From assembly GCF_017352135.1 (NCBI RefSeq), contig NZ_CP071454.1:4303001-4367000 (forward strand): a DNA stretch of 64,000 nt, read 5' to 3'. This stretch comes from Rhizobium lentis (lineage in GTDB: Bacteria; Pseudomonadota; Alphaproteobacteria; Rhizobiales; Rhizobiaceae). Of the stretch, positions 37,326-46,206 are shown in pieces. A model generated the notes under the pieces. That model ran no database searches and was not told the origin of the DNA. It worked only from the letters and a program-made list of their open reading frames with translations. The position numbers were made by a program, and so were the translations under genes. The stretch's first letter is position 1, and the number at the start of each line of letters is the position of its first letter.

Positions 37326-38201
37326 ATGACCAAGACGACATCCCGGCTCCTTGCCACCGCGCTCTCGTCCACTTTGCTGATGGGCGCTTTCATTCCGGCC
37401 GAGGCTGGCCAGGCAAGCATCGTCGTCGATGTGCAGTCCGGTCAGGTCCTTGAAGCTTCCAACCAGGACGATCTCAACTATCCGGCGTCGCTGACCAAGA
37501 TGATGACGCTCTATCTCGCCTTCGAAGCGCTGCATGAGGGACGCCTCAGCTGGGATCAGAAGCTCACCATGTCGGAAAACGCCGAGAGCAAGGAGCCCTT
37601 CAAGCTTGCGGTCGGCGCCGGCCGCAAGGTGACGCTGCGTGAAGCGGTCGAAGCAATCGTCGTGCTGTCAGCCAACGACGCCGCTGTCGCGATCGCCGAA
37701 CAGCTGGGCGGTTCAGAACAGTCTTTCGCCGCGGCGATGACCGAAAAGGCGCATAAGCTCGGCATGACGGACACCGTATTCAAGAACCCCTCGGGCCTCC
37801 CCGATCCGGAGCAGGTCACGACGGCGCGTGACATGGCAACCCTTGGCGTTTCGCTGATGCGGGACTTCCCCGACGAGTTCAAGCTCTTCTCCATGCGCGG
37901 CTTCCAGTTCCGCGGCATGAAGCTGCGCGGGCATAACAACCTGATGTATCGCTATGACGGTGTTGATGGCATCAAGACCGGTTACACCGACGCATCGGGC
38001 TACAATGTGGTGACCTCCGCGCTGAAGAACGGCCGCCGTGTCGTGGGTGTCGTCATGGGCGAGAAAACTGCAGGCCTGCGCGATGACAAGATGGCGGGCC
38101 TGCTCGACAGAACGCTGCCATCGGCATCGACCGCAACCGCTTCCACTGTGCCGTTAATCCAGCCAGGAGCGACAATGACGGATGCGCAGCCAACGAAGTA
38201 G
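37326..38201 (+). CDS. D-alanyl-D-alanine carboxypeptidase (penicillin-binding protein)
   Basis: Removes the terminal D-alanine of peptidoglycan pentapeptides in the periplasm. The 291-residue protein has a signal peptide (MTKTTSRLLATALSSTLLMG, cleavage near AEA at 27). All three penicillin-binding motifs are present: S-x-x-K in YPASLTKMMTLYLAFEAL, S-x-N in VVLSANDAAVAIAEQLGG and K-T-G in DGVDGIKTGYTDASGYN. It lacks the C-terminal amphipathic anchor and beta domain of long DacA/PBP5, so it is a short form. The ATG at 37326 has AAAGAGAC upstream and opens the signal peptide. Confidence 0.94.
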   Translation: MTKTTSRLLATALSSTLLMGAFIPAEAGQASIVVDVQSGQVLEASNQDDLNYPASLTKMMTLYLAFEALHEGRLSWDQKLTMSENAESKEPFKLAVGAGRKVTLREAVEAIVVLSANDAAVAIAEQLGGSEQSFAAAMTEKAHKLGMTDTVFKNPSGLPDPEQVTTARDMATLGVSLMRDFPDEFKLFSMRGFQFRGMKLRGHNNLMYRYDGVDGIKTGYTDASGYNVVTSALKNGRRVVGVVMGEKTAGLRDDKMAGLLDRTLPSASTATASTVPLIQPGATMTDAQPTK

Positions 38202-38341
38202 AGCAACGCCTGTCGCGCAAAAAGGCGCACCGCGCTTGCGACAAGAATAAGCGCAAAAATCCAAGGCTGGAGTGTCAAGCGAAACGCAGAGATCGCGACG
38301 CTTTAGCCTGACGTTATCCACCTCGGCTCACATCCGTGCGA

Positions 38342-39595
38342 CTACCTGAAAGCCACTTCCAGGTTTTGCCGGTCTTGCCCAATCACGCGGCAACTGGTTT
38401 CGAAACCTTCGCCTTTGATGGCAAGAATGAATTCGGAGGGGATGCCTGCCGTATTGGAGACCGAAATGCCGGCGCTGTCCGCACCGATCGATTTCACGGT
38501 GCAGTCGATGGTCGAGCGCCGGTCGTTGAACAGGATCGAACCCGCCTTCAGCACGCGCCGCCGAGCGCCGATGGCGTGATCGGCGTGAATGGAATTCCAT
38601 GAAACGCAGCGATTTCGGCCGCCGTCTTTTGCCCGATACATCGCGGCGTCCGCCTGAGCCAGCAGGGTTTCGATATCTTTGCTGACGATCGAAAGCGCCG
38701 AGCTTCCGAGACTGGCCGTGACATTCAGAGTACCGTGATCGCCGAATATTGGCTGCGCGGCGATCGCGGCTCTGAGTTTTTCAGCGACTGCGACCGCACC
38801 TTCGCGATCGACATGCGGGAGAACGACAGCGAATTCTTCACCCCCGATGCGGCCAAACAGGTCACCGGCCCGAAGGGTCGACTTGCAGATCGATGCGACG
38901 GCCTTTAGAACCCCGTCTCCAGCGGCGTGTCCATAGGTGTCGTTCACGTGTTTAAAATGATCGATATCGAAAACGATGCATGAAAGGTCATGCTGGTGCC
39001 GCAAGGCGAGCGAAATCAACTGATCGGCTTCCTGCTTGAAGGCCCGCCGCGTCATCGCCTCGGTGAGGCTGTCGGTGGCGGCGGACTGCATCAGCTCGAT
39101 GCGGTCCATCGCAGCCCCTGTTAGCTCCTGGAGAATGCCCAACTCTCTGTTGCTGAACGACCTCGGCCGGCGATCGATCGCGCACACCGTTCCGATCATG
39201 TGGCCCGCCTTCGTCCTGAGCGGCACGCCGGCGTAAAAGCGGATATGGTCCTCGCCCGTCACCGCCGAATGCTTTGAAAAGCGCGCATCCTTGCTGGCAT
39301 CCTGCACGATAACAGGCTCGTCGCAATCCACCACGCAGCGGCAGAACGTGTCTTCGAGCGACACCTCGTCGGCCGAAAGGCCCGAGCAGGCCTTGTACCA
39401 CTGCCGATGAGCATCAATTAGCGACACGATGCCGATGTCGACGAAAAACACGTCCTTTATCAGCCGGACGATCCGCTCGAATCCCTCATCCCGAGGCGTG
39501 TCGAGAAGATCGAGTTGCTGCAGCGCTGCCAGCCGGTCTCTTTCACGCTGAACAGCTTCGGCTGACGACTTTCCGAATACTCGCGCGACCACCAT
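38342..39595 (-). CDS. GAF-GGDEF-PilZ diguanylate cyclase
   Basis: A 417-residue cytoplasmic signalling protein predicted to make cyclic di-GMP. Residues about 28-165 form a GAF sensor domain (DTFCRCVVDCDEPVIVQDA is typical). The GGDEF domain follows, with the active-site GGEEF at 251-255 and an intact product-inhibition site RAGD at 242-245, exactly five residues before it. The C-terminal 70 residues look like a PilZ domain (ARRRVLKAGSILFNDRRS and then DCTVKSIGADSAGI), which binds c-di-GMP. Such a make-and-sense fusion is less usual than either domain alone. AGGAGG lies 8 bases before the ATG. It lies 147 bases after the Mla lipoprotein gene. Confidence 0.9.
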   Translation of the reverse strand: MVVARVFGKSSAEAVQRERDRLAALQQLDLLDTPRDEGFERIVRLIKDVFFVDIGIVSLIDAHRQWYKACSGLSADEVSLEDTFCRCVVDCDEPVIVQDASKDARFSKHSAVTGEDHIRFYAGVPLRTKAGHMIGTVCAIDRRPRSFSNRELGILQELTGAAMDRIELMQSAATDSLTEAMTRRAFKQEADQLISLALRHQHDLSCIVFDIDHFKHVNDTYGHAAGDGVLKAVASICKSTLRAGDLFGRIGGEEFAVVLPHVDREGAVAVAEKLRAAIAAQPIFGDHGTLNVTASLGSSALSIVSKDIETLLAQADAAMYRAKDGGRNRCVSWNSIHADHAIGARRRVLKAGSILFNDRRSTIDCTVKSIGADSAGISVSNTAGIPSEFILAIKGEGFETSCRVIGQDRQNLEVAFR

Positions 39596-39742
39596 GCAGC
39601 ATGCCTCCTGACAGCGTTAACATGATGCGTTCCACAAATTTATGAAGAAATTTGATACGGCGATTGTCCCAACCTCCTGGGGACATGATATTTTTGCAAT
39701 CAGCAACCCCTGATGTCGGCGCAGCGCTCAAGAGGCGCCATC

Positions 39743-40354
39743 TCAGATTGAGCGCAGCGTCCAGCTGACAATTTCCGAAACCACCGTGGAAAAGGCACGG
39801 TCAAGAGCTTTGACGAAGCCAACATTGTCGCCACCAGCCGGTGCCACGGCGCGGAACAGCTTCTGAGCGCGCACCGATCCGTTCCGGTCGTTCAGAATCT
39901 TGGCGGAGATTTCCACCACCGCCTGATTGCCGCTCGAAGCGTCAATCTCGAATGAGCGGATGTCGGTGACAATCTGGTAGTCGATCGCCAACCCCTGCCC
40001 CGGCATGCCGACACCGCCGACCTTGCCCGAATTCTCGAAGGCCTCGACCAGTTTCGACTGCACGATGCGCGGCAGCTTATCGCCCCATTGCGCTCGCGAG
40101 AGATACTGAATTTCCGAGGAAGAGACACGGATAACGATCTGCTCGCTGTCGAGCGCCCTCAGCGCGGTCGGGCTGGCAATCAGGATCTGGCGCGATTTGG
40201 CCGCCGGTCCGTCGCCATCAACGGCGCCCGACAGATCATAGGTATCGTTCTTGGCCGCAGTGCCGCATCCCGACAGGATCAACGCCGTCAGCGGCAGCGC
40301 GATCACCGTTCCCTTAATCCACGAACGGCGCGACAACAGATGCGATGCGACCAT
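39743..40354 (-). CDS. Mla/PqiC-type ABC auxiliary lipoprotein
   Basis: A 203-residue outer-membrane lipoprotein. The lipobox is ALILSGCG, with the acylated cysteine near residue 30. The mature domain has the ABC-transport auxiliary (DUF330/PqiC) character: RQILIASPTALRALDSEQIV, SSEIQYLSRAQWGDKLPRIV and LVEAFENSG. It is the last gene of a minus-strand permease-ATPase-MCE-lipoprotein operon, 24 bases after the MCE gene. It likely docks the periplasmic MCE bridge at the outer membrane. Confidence 0.88.
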   Translation of the reverse strand: MVASHLLSRRSWIKGTVIALPLTALILSGCGTAAKNDTYDLSGAVDGDGPAAKSRQILIASPTALRALDSEQIVIRVSSSEIQYLSRAQWGDKLPRIVQSKLVEAFENSGKVGGVGMPGQGLAIDYQIVTDIRSFEIDASSGNQAVVEISAKILNDRNGSVRAQKLFRAVAPAGGDNVGFVKALDRAFSTVVSEIVSWTLRSI

Positions 40355-40378
40355 ATGAGGCTACCCCTGAAATCCCTG

Positions 40379-41749
40379 TTAGCGCCGCGTCCGGCCGTCA
40401 TATTGCTTGACCGTGTCTCCGCCGAAGATCAGGCGTTGCGGATTGCGGTCGAAATTGCTGATCGTATTGTTGAGATTATTCACGGTTCCGCGCATGTCGT
40501 TGACGAGGGTCTGAACGTCGCGCAAGCCGCCACTCGAGAATTTCTGCAGATTATCGGCGATCGGACCGATTCGCGAATTCAGATTGTCGGCGACTTTCTT
40601 GAACGATTCCAGCGTCTCGCGCGCTTGTGCAAACATTGATTGCGTATTTTCGGTTCCGAGCAGCGCATCGACCTTGATGAGAATGCCGTCGATCCGTGTC
40701 GAGGCCGAATTCAGCTTGTTGGCAAGCTGCGACACGTCCTGGATCGTCTGGTCGATGTCCTTCTGGCGCAACGACACCGTGTTGGCGACATCACGGATCG
40801 AGGCAACGGCCGCGCGCGCATCTTTTGTCGCTTGCGAGATATCGTCGACCGAGCCCTTGATCTGTGCCGGGTCGAACTGGGCGACGAGCGTGTCGACACG
40901 ATCGAGCGTGGCCTGGGCCTGTTTGCCGAAATCGTTGAAGGTGGTTGCCGTCTCGTCAAACTTCTGGATCGCGCCCTTGAGGTCGCCCGAGGCATCGGCG
41001 ACATTGGCGGTGATCGTCTCGGCATTGGAGATGATATTGTCGATCTTCTGCGCGTCGACCGCCTTGACCAGCGATTCCACCGCCTGCAGCGTCGAATCGA
41101 CACGGCCCGAGACCGCCTTCACCGTGTTGGAGAGCTCGCCGACGCTCTGCAGGAAGGAGTCGATATTGCCGGAATTCTTGGCAAGCGCATCCGAGAAGGT
41201 CTCGGCGTTCTTGAAGGTCTGGGTCAGCGGAGCGCGCGAATCCTCGATGAAGCCCTGAAGTTCGCCGACTGCGTCGTTGGCGCGGTCGAGGATCTTGTCG
41301 GCCGTCGCCAGAAGATTGGTGACGCTCGACTGGTCGGCGACGATGACGGCGCGTTTGCCGTTTTCGATCGCGTGTTTGAGGATACTCTCCTCACCCTTGC
41401 GGCCGCCGGAGAGTTCGATGTAGGCGGCCCCTGTCAGTCCCTGAATTTCAAGGGCGGCCTTGGTGGAGGGGTAGATCGGCGCATCGGTGCGCACCTGGGT
41501 GAAGGCTAGCGAATATTGCGGATCGTCGGCATCGATCGACAGCGTCTGCACCGAGCCCACCTGGATACCATTGAAGCGCACCGGCGAGCCGACGCTGAGG
41601 CCGTTGGCCGAGCCCGGAATACGCACGATCAGCTCGGTCATCGGCCCGCCCCGGCCATACTCAGCCATCCAGTAGACGAAGCCGAAGGCGGCCGCGATCA
41701 CCAGCACCGTGAAAAAACCGACAATCGTATAATTGGCCTTGGTTTCCAT
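40379..41749 (-). CDS. MlaD-family MCE substrate-binding protein
   Basis: A 456-residue periplasmic protein with an N-terminal membrane anchor (YTIVGFFTVLVIAAAFGFVY) and one MCE domain (about residues 40-115, including GSANGLSVGSPVRFNGIQVG). A long helical region with repeated Asp/Ala/Thr heptads runs to residue 440. The MCE hexamer with its helical tail can form a tunnel for lipids between membranes, as in PqiB/LetB/MlaD systems. The gene follows the ATPase gene by 8 bases. Lipid direction and substrate are unknown. Confidence 0.92.
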   Translation of the reverse strand: METKANYTIVGFFTVLVIAAAFGFVYWMAEYGRGGPMTELIVRIPGSANGLSVGSPVRFNGIQVGSVQTLSIDADDPQYSLAFTQVRTDAPIYPSTKAALEIQGLTGAAYIELSGGRKGEESILKHAIENGKRAVIVADQSSVTNLLATADKILDRANDAVGELQGFIEDSRAPLTQTFKNAETFSDALAKNSGNIDSFLQSVGELSNTVKAVSGRVDSTLQAVESLVKAVDAQKIDNIISNAETITANVADASGDLKGAIQKFDETATTFNDFGKQAQATLDRVDTLVAQFDPAQIKGSVDDISQATKDARAAVASIRDVANTVSLRQKDIDQTIQDVSQLANKLNSASTRIDGILIKVDALLGTENTQSMFAQARETLESFKKVADNLNSRIGPIADNLQKFSSGGLRDVQTLVNDMRGTVNNLNNTISNFDRNPQRLIFGGDTVKQYDGRTRR

Positions 41750-41757
41750 CTATCCGG

Positions 41758-42603
41758 TCACTTCCCGCCGCTGCCGTTGCCGTGCCGCGCGCCATTGTTC
41801 TGTGGCACGATCGACCGTGCCCGCTTACCCCTGAAATAGGCCTGCACCCACGGATCGTCATAGGCCAGCATGTCGTCGATCGTGCCCTCCACCATTACCC
41901 GCTTCTTTCCGAGCACGGCAATACGGTCGCAGACCGAAAACAGGCTGTCGAGATCGTGCGTCACCATATACACGGTCAGTCCCAGACTATCGCGCAGGTT
42001 GGCGATCAGTTCGTCGAATTCGGCCGCGCCGATAGGGTCGAGGCCGGAGGTCGGCTCGTCCAGGAAGACGAGGTCCGGATCGAGCGCCAGCGCGCGGGCG
42101 AGGGCGGCGCGCTTGATCATGCCGCCGGACAATTCGGAGGGATATTTGTCGGCAGCGTCGGCCGCAAGCCCCACCATGCGAATCTTCAGATGCGCCAGTT
42201 CGTCCATCAGCGAGCGCGGCAGGTCGAGGTATTCGCGCATCGGCACCTGGATGTTTTCCTTGACCGTCAGCGACGAAAACAACGCACCCTGCTGGAACAG
42301 CACGCCGAGCCGCATGTCGAGGGCGTTGCGCTGCGGCTCGTTGAGCTCGTCGAAATCCTGGCCGAGAATCTTGATCGTGCCGGAGCGGCGCGGCAGGAGC
42401 CTCAGTACCGTGCGCATCAGCACCGATTTACCAGTGCCCGACGCACCGACGAATCCGAGGATCTCGCCGCGATAGATATCGAGGTTCAGTTTGTCGAGCA
42501 CCACCTTGGAGCCGAAGCCGACGGTGACGTCGCGCGCCGAAAGCACGACATCCCTGCCCTGTCCTTCGCTGTCGATCGGTTGCTCGTTCACGCGGTCCGC
42601 CAT
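41758..42603 (-). CDS. MlaF-type ABC ATPase
   Basis: A 281-residue ATPase driving the MCE lipid transporter at the inner membrane. The Walker A is GFVGASGTGKSVLMRTVLRL, the Q-loop follows in LGVLFQQGALFSSLTVKEN, the signature is PSELSGGMIKRAALARALAL and Walker B is PDLVFLDEPTSGLDP. SGGM in place of SGGQ is usual for this subfamily. The ATG at 42603 (MADRVNEQP) is one base after the permease stop; the longer frame overlaps the permease gene. Confidence 0.94.
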   Translation of the reverse strand: MADRVNEQPIDSEGQGRDVVLSARDVTVGFGSKVVLDKLNLDIYRGEILGFVGASGTGKSVLMRTVLRLLPRRSGTIKILGQDFDELNEPQRNALDMRLGVLFQQGALFSSLTVKENIQVPMREYLDLPRSLMDELAHLKIRMVGLAADAADKYPSELSGGMIKRAALARALALDPDLVFLDEPTSGLDPIGAAEFDELIANLRDSLGLTVYMVTHDLDSLFSVCDRIAVLGKKRVMVEGTIDDMLAYDDPWVQAYFRGKRARSIVPQNNGARHGNGSGGK

Positions 42604-42604
42604 G

Positions 42605-43774
42605 CTAGAAGTTGATCGCTGCATAGAACATCGCAAAAAGCCCGTCCATCAGGATGACGACAAAGATCGCCTTCACCACCGAGGCCGTCACGTGCTGACC
42701 GAGCGACTCCGCGCTGCCGCCGACCTTCAACCCTTCGACGGCGGCGACGATTCCAATGACGAGCGCCATGAACGGGGCCTTGATCATGCCCGACAGCACC
42801 GTCGACAGCGTCACCGCCTCGTGCAGGCGCGCCAGGAAATTGGCGAAGGTGATGCCGGAATAACCCCAGGCAACGGCCGCCGCACCGGCGAGAGAGGCGA
42901 AGTTCGCCAGCACCGTCAGAAGTGGCAACGCGATGGTCAGCGCCACCAGCCGGGGGAAGATCAGCACGCCGATCGGGTTCAGCCCCATCACTTTCAGCGC
43001 GTCGATCTCTTCGCGCATCTTCATCGAGCCAATTTCGGCGGTGATCGCGCTGCCCGACCGGCCGGCGATCATGATCGCGGTCAGCAACACGCCGATTTCG
43101 CGCAACTGCAGGATGCCGACAAGATCGACCACGAAGACTTCCGCGCCGAAATATCGAAGCTGGAAGGCGCCCTGCTGAGCGATGATCGCGCCGATCAGAA
43201 ACGACATCAACAGGATGATCGGAACGGCCCGAACCCCCATATGGTCAATCTGATTGACGATTGAGGCCGGCGACACTCCGCTGCCGCGTCCGAACTTCAT
43301 CTGCGCACCGCGCACCGCCGAGCCCAGGATATACATGGCGGCAGCGAGATTGTCCCACACGTCGTAGGTCATCTTGCCGACCGGCGCGAGAACCCGCGCG
43401 GTAAGGGAGACCTTTTCCTTCGGCTCCGGCTCCGGTTTGGCCGGCTCCTCGGAGAACATCGCCAGCATTTCGTCGATATGCGGGTTGGTTCCTTCGAAAC
43501 GGACCGTACGCCCGGCCGCCGCCTCTTCCTTCTTTAGCCGGCAAAGCAACCAGATGCCCGCCGTATCGATGTCGGTGATCTCGGAAAGATCGACCGTCAG
43601 ATCGCCCTTATTCTGGTGCAGGAGCGTTTCGAAGTCGCGCAGCACAAGATGCACATAGGCGCTGCGCCAGTTGCCGCTAAGACGGACACGCTGCGCCGAA
43701 CCATCTGACCGGTCATCCACTTGCAGTGAGGCGGCGTTGCGATTCTCGGCGTTCAAGATACTTGTGTCTTTCAA
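42605..43774 (-). CDS. MlaE-type permease with N-terminal STAS-like domain
   Basis: A 389-residue protein. The first 110 residues or so look like a STAS/MlaB-type domain (LTVDLSEITDIDTAGIWLL is characteristic). The rest is an MlaE permease with several hydrophobic helices and the family segments IDHMGVRAVPIILLMSFLIG, QLRYFGAEVFVVDLVGI, AEIGSMKMREEIDALKVMGL and GSAESLGQHVTASVVKAIF. In E. coli MlaB is a separate subunit; here it is fused to the permease. First gene of the four-gene operon; the dipeptide epimerase is divergent. Confidence 0.92.
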   Translation of the reverse strand: MKDTSILNAENRNAASLQVDDRSDGSAQRVRLSGNWRSAYVHLVLRDFETLLHQNKGDLTVDLSEITDIDTAGIWLLCRLKKEEAAAGRTVRFEGTNPHIDEMLAMFSEEPAKPEPEPKEKVSLTARVLAPVGKMTYDVWDNLAAAMYILGSAVRGAQMKFGRGSGVSPASIVNQIDHMGVRAVPIILLMSFLIGAIIAQQGAFQLRYFGAEVFVVDLVGILQLREIGVLLTAIMIAGRSGSAITAEIGSMKMREEIDALKVMGLNPIGVLIFPRLVALTIALPLLTVLANFASLAGAAAVAWGYSGITFANFLARLHEAVTLSTVLSGMIKAPFMALVIGIVAAVEGLKVGGSAESLGQHVTASVVKAIFVVILMDGLFAMFYAAINF

Positions 43775-43873
43775 GGCTTACGGCGACATTGCCGACTCGC
43801 GAAGCGGATCGTTCGTCGCCCGGCGTAATATACAGAAGCAACGTGCAATTTCCATGCTCGCAGGACAGCAATA

Positions 43874-44857
43874 ATGCCGCGCACCCTTGATATCCAGATG
43901 AATTCCTTTCCGATTGCCGGGACCTTCACCATCTCGCGCGGCGCAAAGACGCAGGCCGACGTCATCACCTGCGTGCTGGGCGAAGGGGGTGCGCGAGGCC
44001 TTGGCGAATGCGTGCCCTATCGCCGCTACGGCGAGACGATCGAAAGCGTTCTTGCCCAGCTCGAGGCCGCCCGTCCGCTGATCGAGGCCGGCATCTCGCG
44101 GCTCGACCTGTTGTCGGCGATGCCGCCGGGGGCCGCCCGCAACGCGGTCGATTGCGCCCTCTGGGACCTGGAGGCGAAGCGGACGGGGGAAAGCGTTGCG
44201 GCCCGGCTTGGCCTCGACAGTCTCAAACCGCTCACCACAGCCTATACCATCTCGCTCGGCGAGCCGGAGGTCATGGCCGCACAGGCGCGCGAACATGCCG
44301 GCCGCGACTTGCTCAAGGTCAAGGTCGGCACCGGTGACGATGAAAGCCGCATCCGTGCCGTCCGCGCGGCCGCGCCCGAGGCCGCGATCATTCTCGATGC
44401 CAATGAAGGTTGGCCGGAACCGGTGCTGGAACGCCACCTCAATATCGCCGCTGAGGCGGGTGTCATCCTCGTCGAGCAGCCGCTGCCGGCCGGCCGCGAT
44501 GCCCTGCTTGCCGAAATCCACCGCCCGCTCCTCGTCTGCGCCGACGAAAGCGTCCACCACACCGGCGATCTGGCAAGCCTTGCCGACCGCTATGACGCCA
44601 TCAACATCAAGCTCGACAAAACAGGCGGCCTTACCGAGGCTTTGGCGATGAAGGCCGAAGCCGAGCGGCTCGGCTTCGGCATCATGATAGGCTGCATGGT
44701 CGGCACCTCGCTTGCCATGGCGCCGGCGGTGCTGCTCGCCCAGAACGCCGATTTCGTCGATCTCGACGGCCCGCTGCTCTTGGCCCGCGACCGCGAACCC
44801 GGGCTGCGTTACGCCGCTTCCCTGGTCTTTCCGCCCGAAAGCGCCCTCTGGGGCTGA
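43874..44857 (+). CDS. dgcA: L-Ala-D/L-Glu epimerase (dipeptide epimerase)
   Basis: A 327-residue enolase-superfamily enzyme that epimerises L-Ala-D-Glu from recycled peptidoglycan. The lid and barrel motifs are clear. The catalytic lysine pair is in LLKVKVGTG, and the metal ligands are Asp in AIILDANEGW, Glu in VILVEQPLP and Asp/Glu in LLVCADESVH. The opposite base is lysine in AINIKLDKTGG. GIMIGCMVGTSLAM follows. The dipeptide preference is inferred from the family. The last 49 bases overlap the 3' end of the convergent MFS gene. Confidence 0.9.
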   Translation: MPRTLDIQMNSFPIAGTFTISRGAKTQADVITCVLGEGGARGLGECVPYRRYGETIESVLAQLEAARPLIEAGISRLDLLSAMPPGAARNAVDCALWDLEAKRTGESVAARLGLDSLKPLTTAYTISLGEPEVMAAQAREHAGRDLLKVKVGTGDDESRIRAVRAAAPEAAIILDANEGWPEPVLERHLNIAAEAGVILVEQPLPAGRDALLAEIHRPLLVCADESVHHTGDLASLADRYDAINIKLDKTGGLTEALAMKAEAERLGFGIMIGCMVGTSLAMAPAVLLAQNADFVDLDGPLLLARDREPGLRYAASLVFPPESALWG

Positions 44858-46029
44858 AGGTAATAGGCTGAGATGACAATGCCGAGGCCGGCGAGCGCGA
44901 CCAGCGCCATGACATAGTAGCTGGCGATGCCAAGCCAGGCGTAGAGATAACCCGACGCGAGCGTCATCAGCGCCATCGCCATGCCGACATAAAAGAAATA
45001 GGCGCCCTGCGCCGAGGATTCCCGCGTCTCCTGCACCGTCGCCACGATCCGCCGCTGCACGCCTGTATGCACGAAGGCATAGGTAAAACCGTGAAAGCAT
45101 TGCAGCAGGAGGAAGCCGGCAAAGTTCGCATTCATCGGGAACAGAATCCAGCGGCAGACGCTGACGGCGCAGCCGAAGCGGATCAGCGTCCAGGCATTGA
45201 AGCGCCGGCTAAGACGCTTAGACAGGAAGAACACCGTCACCTCGGAAGCGACACCAGCGCTCCAGAGGATACCGACTTCGGTACCGGAAAAGCCGAGATC
45301 ATGCCAGTAGATCGACGAGAAGGCGTTGAGCACCGCGTGGCTCGACTGCTGGATCGCGACGCCGATCAGGAGCAGCAGCAGATGCGGCTCGCGCAGGCCG
45401 CTGCCGGTGGCAACGGGAATGTTGATCGGCTGGCCGCGTCGCCGCGTCGGCCCAATGCGCGGACAGAAGAGTGCCATGACGACGGTCATGGTAAAGCCGA
45501 ACACCATCACCGGCAGCACCATCCCGCCGCCCCATCGGCTGATCATTTGGCCGCCGACCAGCGTCGAGACGATAAAGGCGATCGAACCCCAGACGCGCAT
45601 CGAGCCGTAATCGAGCCCCCAGCGGCGAACGCCGGAGATGACGATCGATTCGACGACGGGCAGATAGGGCGCGAAGGTGGCGCCCTGCAGCGCAAAGACG
45701 ATCGCCACCGGCCAAAAGGTCGTCGTCCAATAGAGCGCGACCGCCGTCAGCAGCGACAAGCCGCCAGACCAGAGCAACACGTCGGCGCGCTCCTTCAGCC
45801 GGTCGGCGATCATGGCAACGACCGGCGCGACCAGCACGCGAACCACCATCGGTATGGCAAGGATGACGCCGATCTCATGGTCACTGAAGCTGTGGCTTGC
45901 GAGCCAGACGGGGAAGAATGGCAGGACGACGCCGTTGACGAGCAGCGGCGCGCAATAGGAAAGCGCGCTGAGCAGCCGGAAGCGCGGCGGCACTGCCTCG
46001 CCCGTCGGTGAGTTTTGAGCGGGAATCAT
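44809..46029 (-). CDS. MFS transporter, HcaT-like (phenylpropionate permease family)
   Basis: A 406-residue protein with about 12 transmembrane helices. The first helix begins LSALSYCAPLLVNGVVLPFF. The loop DRLKERADVLLWSGG is the MFS loop 2-3 signature. The middle FSSIYWHDLGFSGTEVGILW and QCFHGFTYAFVHTGVQRRIV are typical of the 3-phenylpropionate/lactose-like group. Substrate not determined. Start chosen at 46029 (MIPAQNSP) with AGGTCC in front; an ATG at 46065 is a real alternative. The stop falls inside the convergent epimerase gene. Confidence 0.85.
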   Translation of the reverse strand: MIPAQNSPTGEAVPPRFRLLSALSYCAPLLVNGVVLPFFPVWLASHSFSDHEIGVILAIPMVVRVLVAPVVAMIADRLKERADVLLWSGGLSLLTAVALYWTTTFWPVAIVFALQGATFAPYLPVVESIVISGVRRWGLDYGSMRVWGSIAFIVSTLVGGQMISRWGGGMVLPVMVFGFTMTVVMALFCPRIGPTRRRGQPINIPVATGSGLREPHLLLLLIGVAIQQSSHAVLNAFSSIYWHDLGFSGTEVGILWSAGVASEVTVFFLSKRLSRRFNAWTLIRFGCAVSVCRWILFPMNANFAGFLLLQCFHGFTYAFVHTGVQRRIVATVQETRESSAQGAYFFYVGMAMALMTLASGYLYAWLGIASYYVMALVALAGLGIVISAYYLQPQRALSGGKTREAA

Positions 46030-46206
46030 CGGTGGACCTGAAGGAAACTCGACGTTGCCTAACATACCGACCGTCGGACGACTATTGCGAGAAATAGCCC
46101 TCCTGAAACGTTTTAAGAAATAATTAGGGCCTGTCGCCTGATGGTGACGGCTAAATTCCTGCTGCGCCAGCGCAGACGCGCCAACGCCGAAAACATGCGG
46201 CCGAAA

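Noticed and set aside
43778..45100. 440-codon minus-strand frame covering dgcA
   Set aside because: dgcA on the plus strand has all catalytic motifs; this frame has none and cuts across the MFS gene end.
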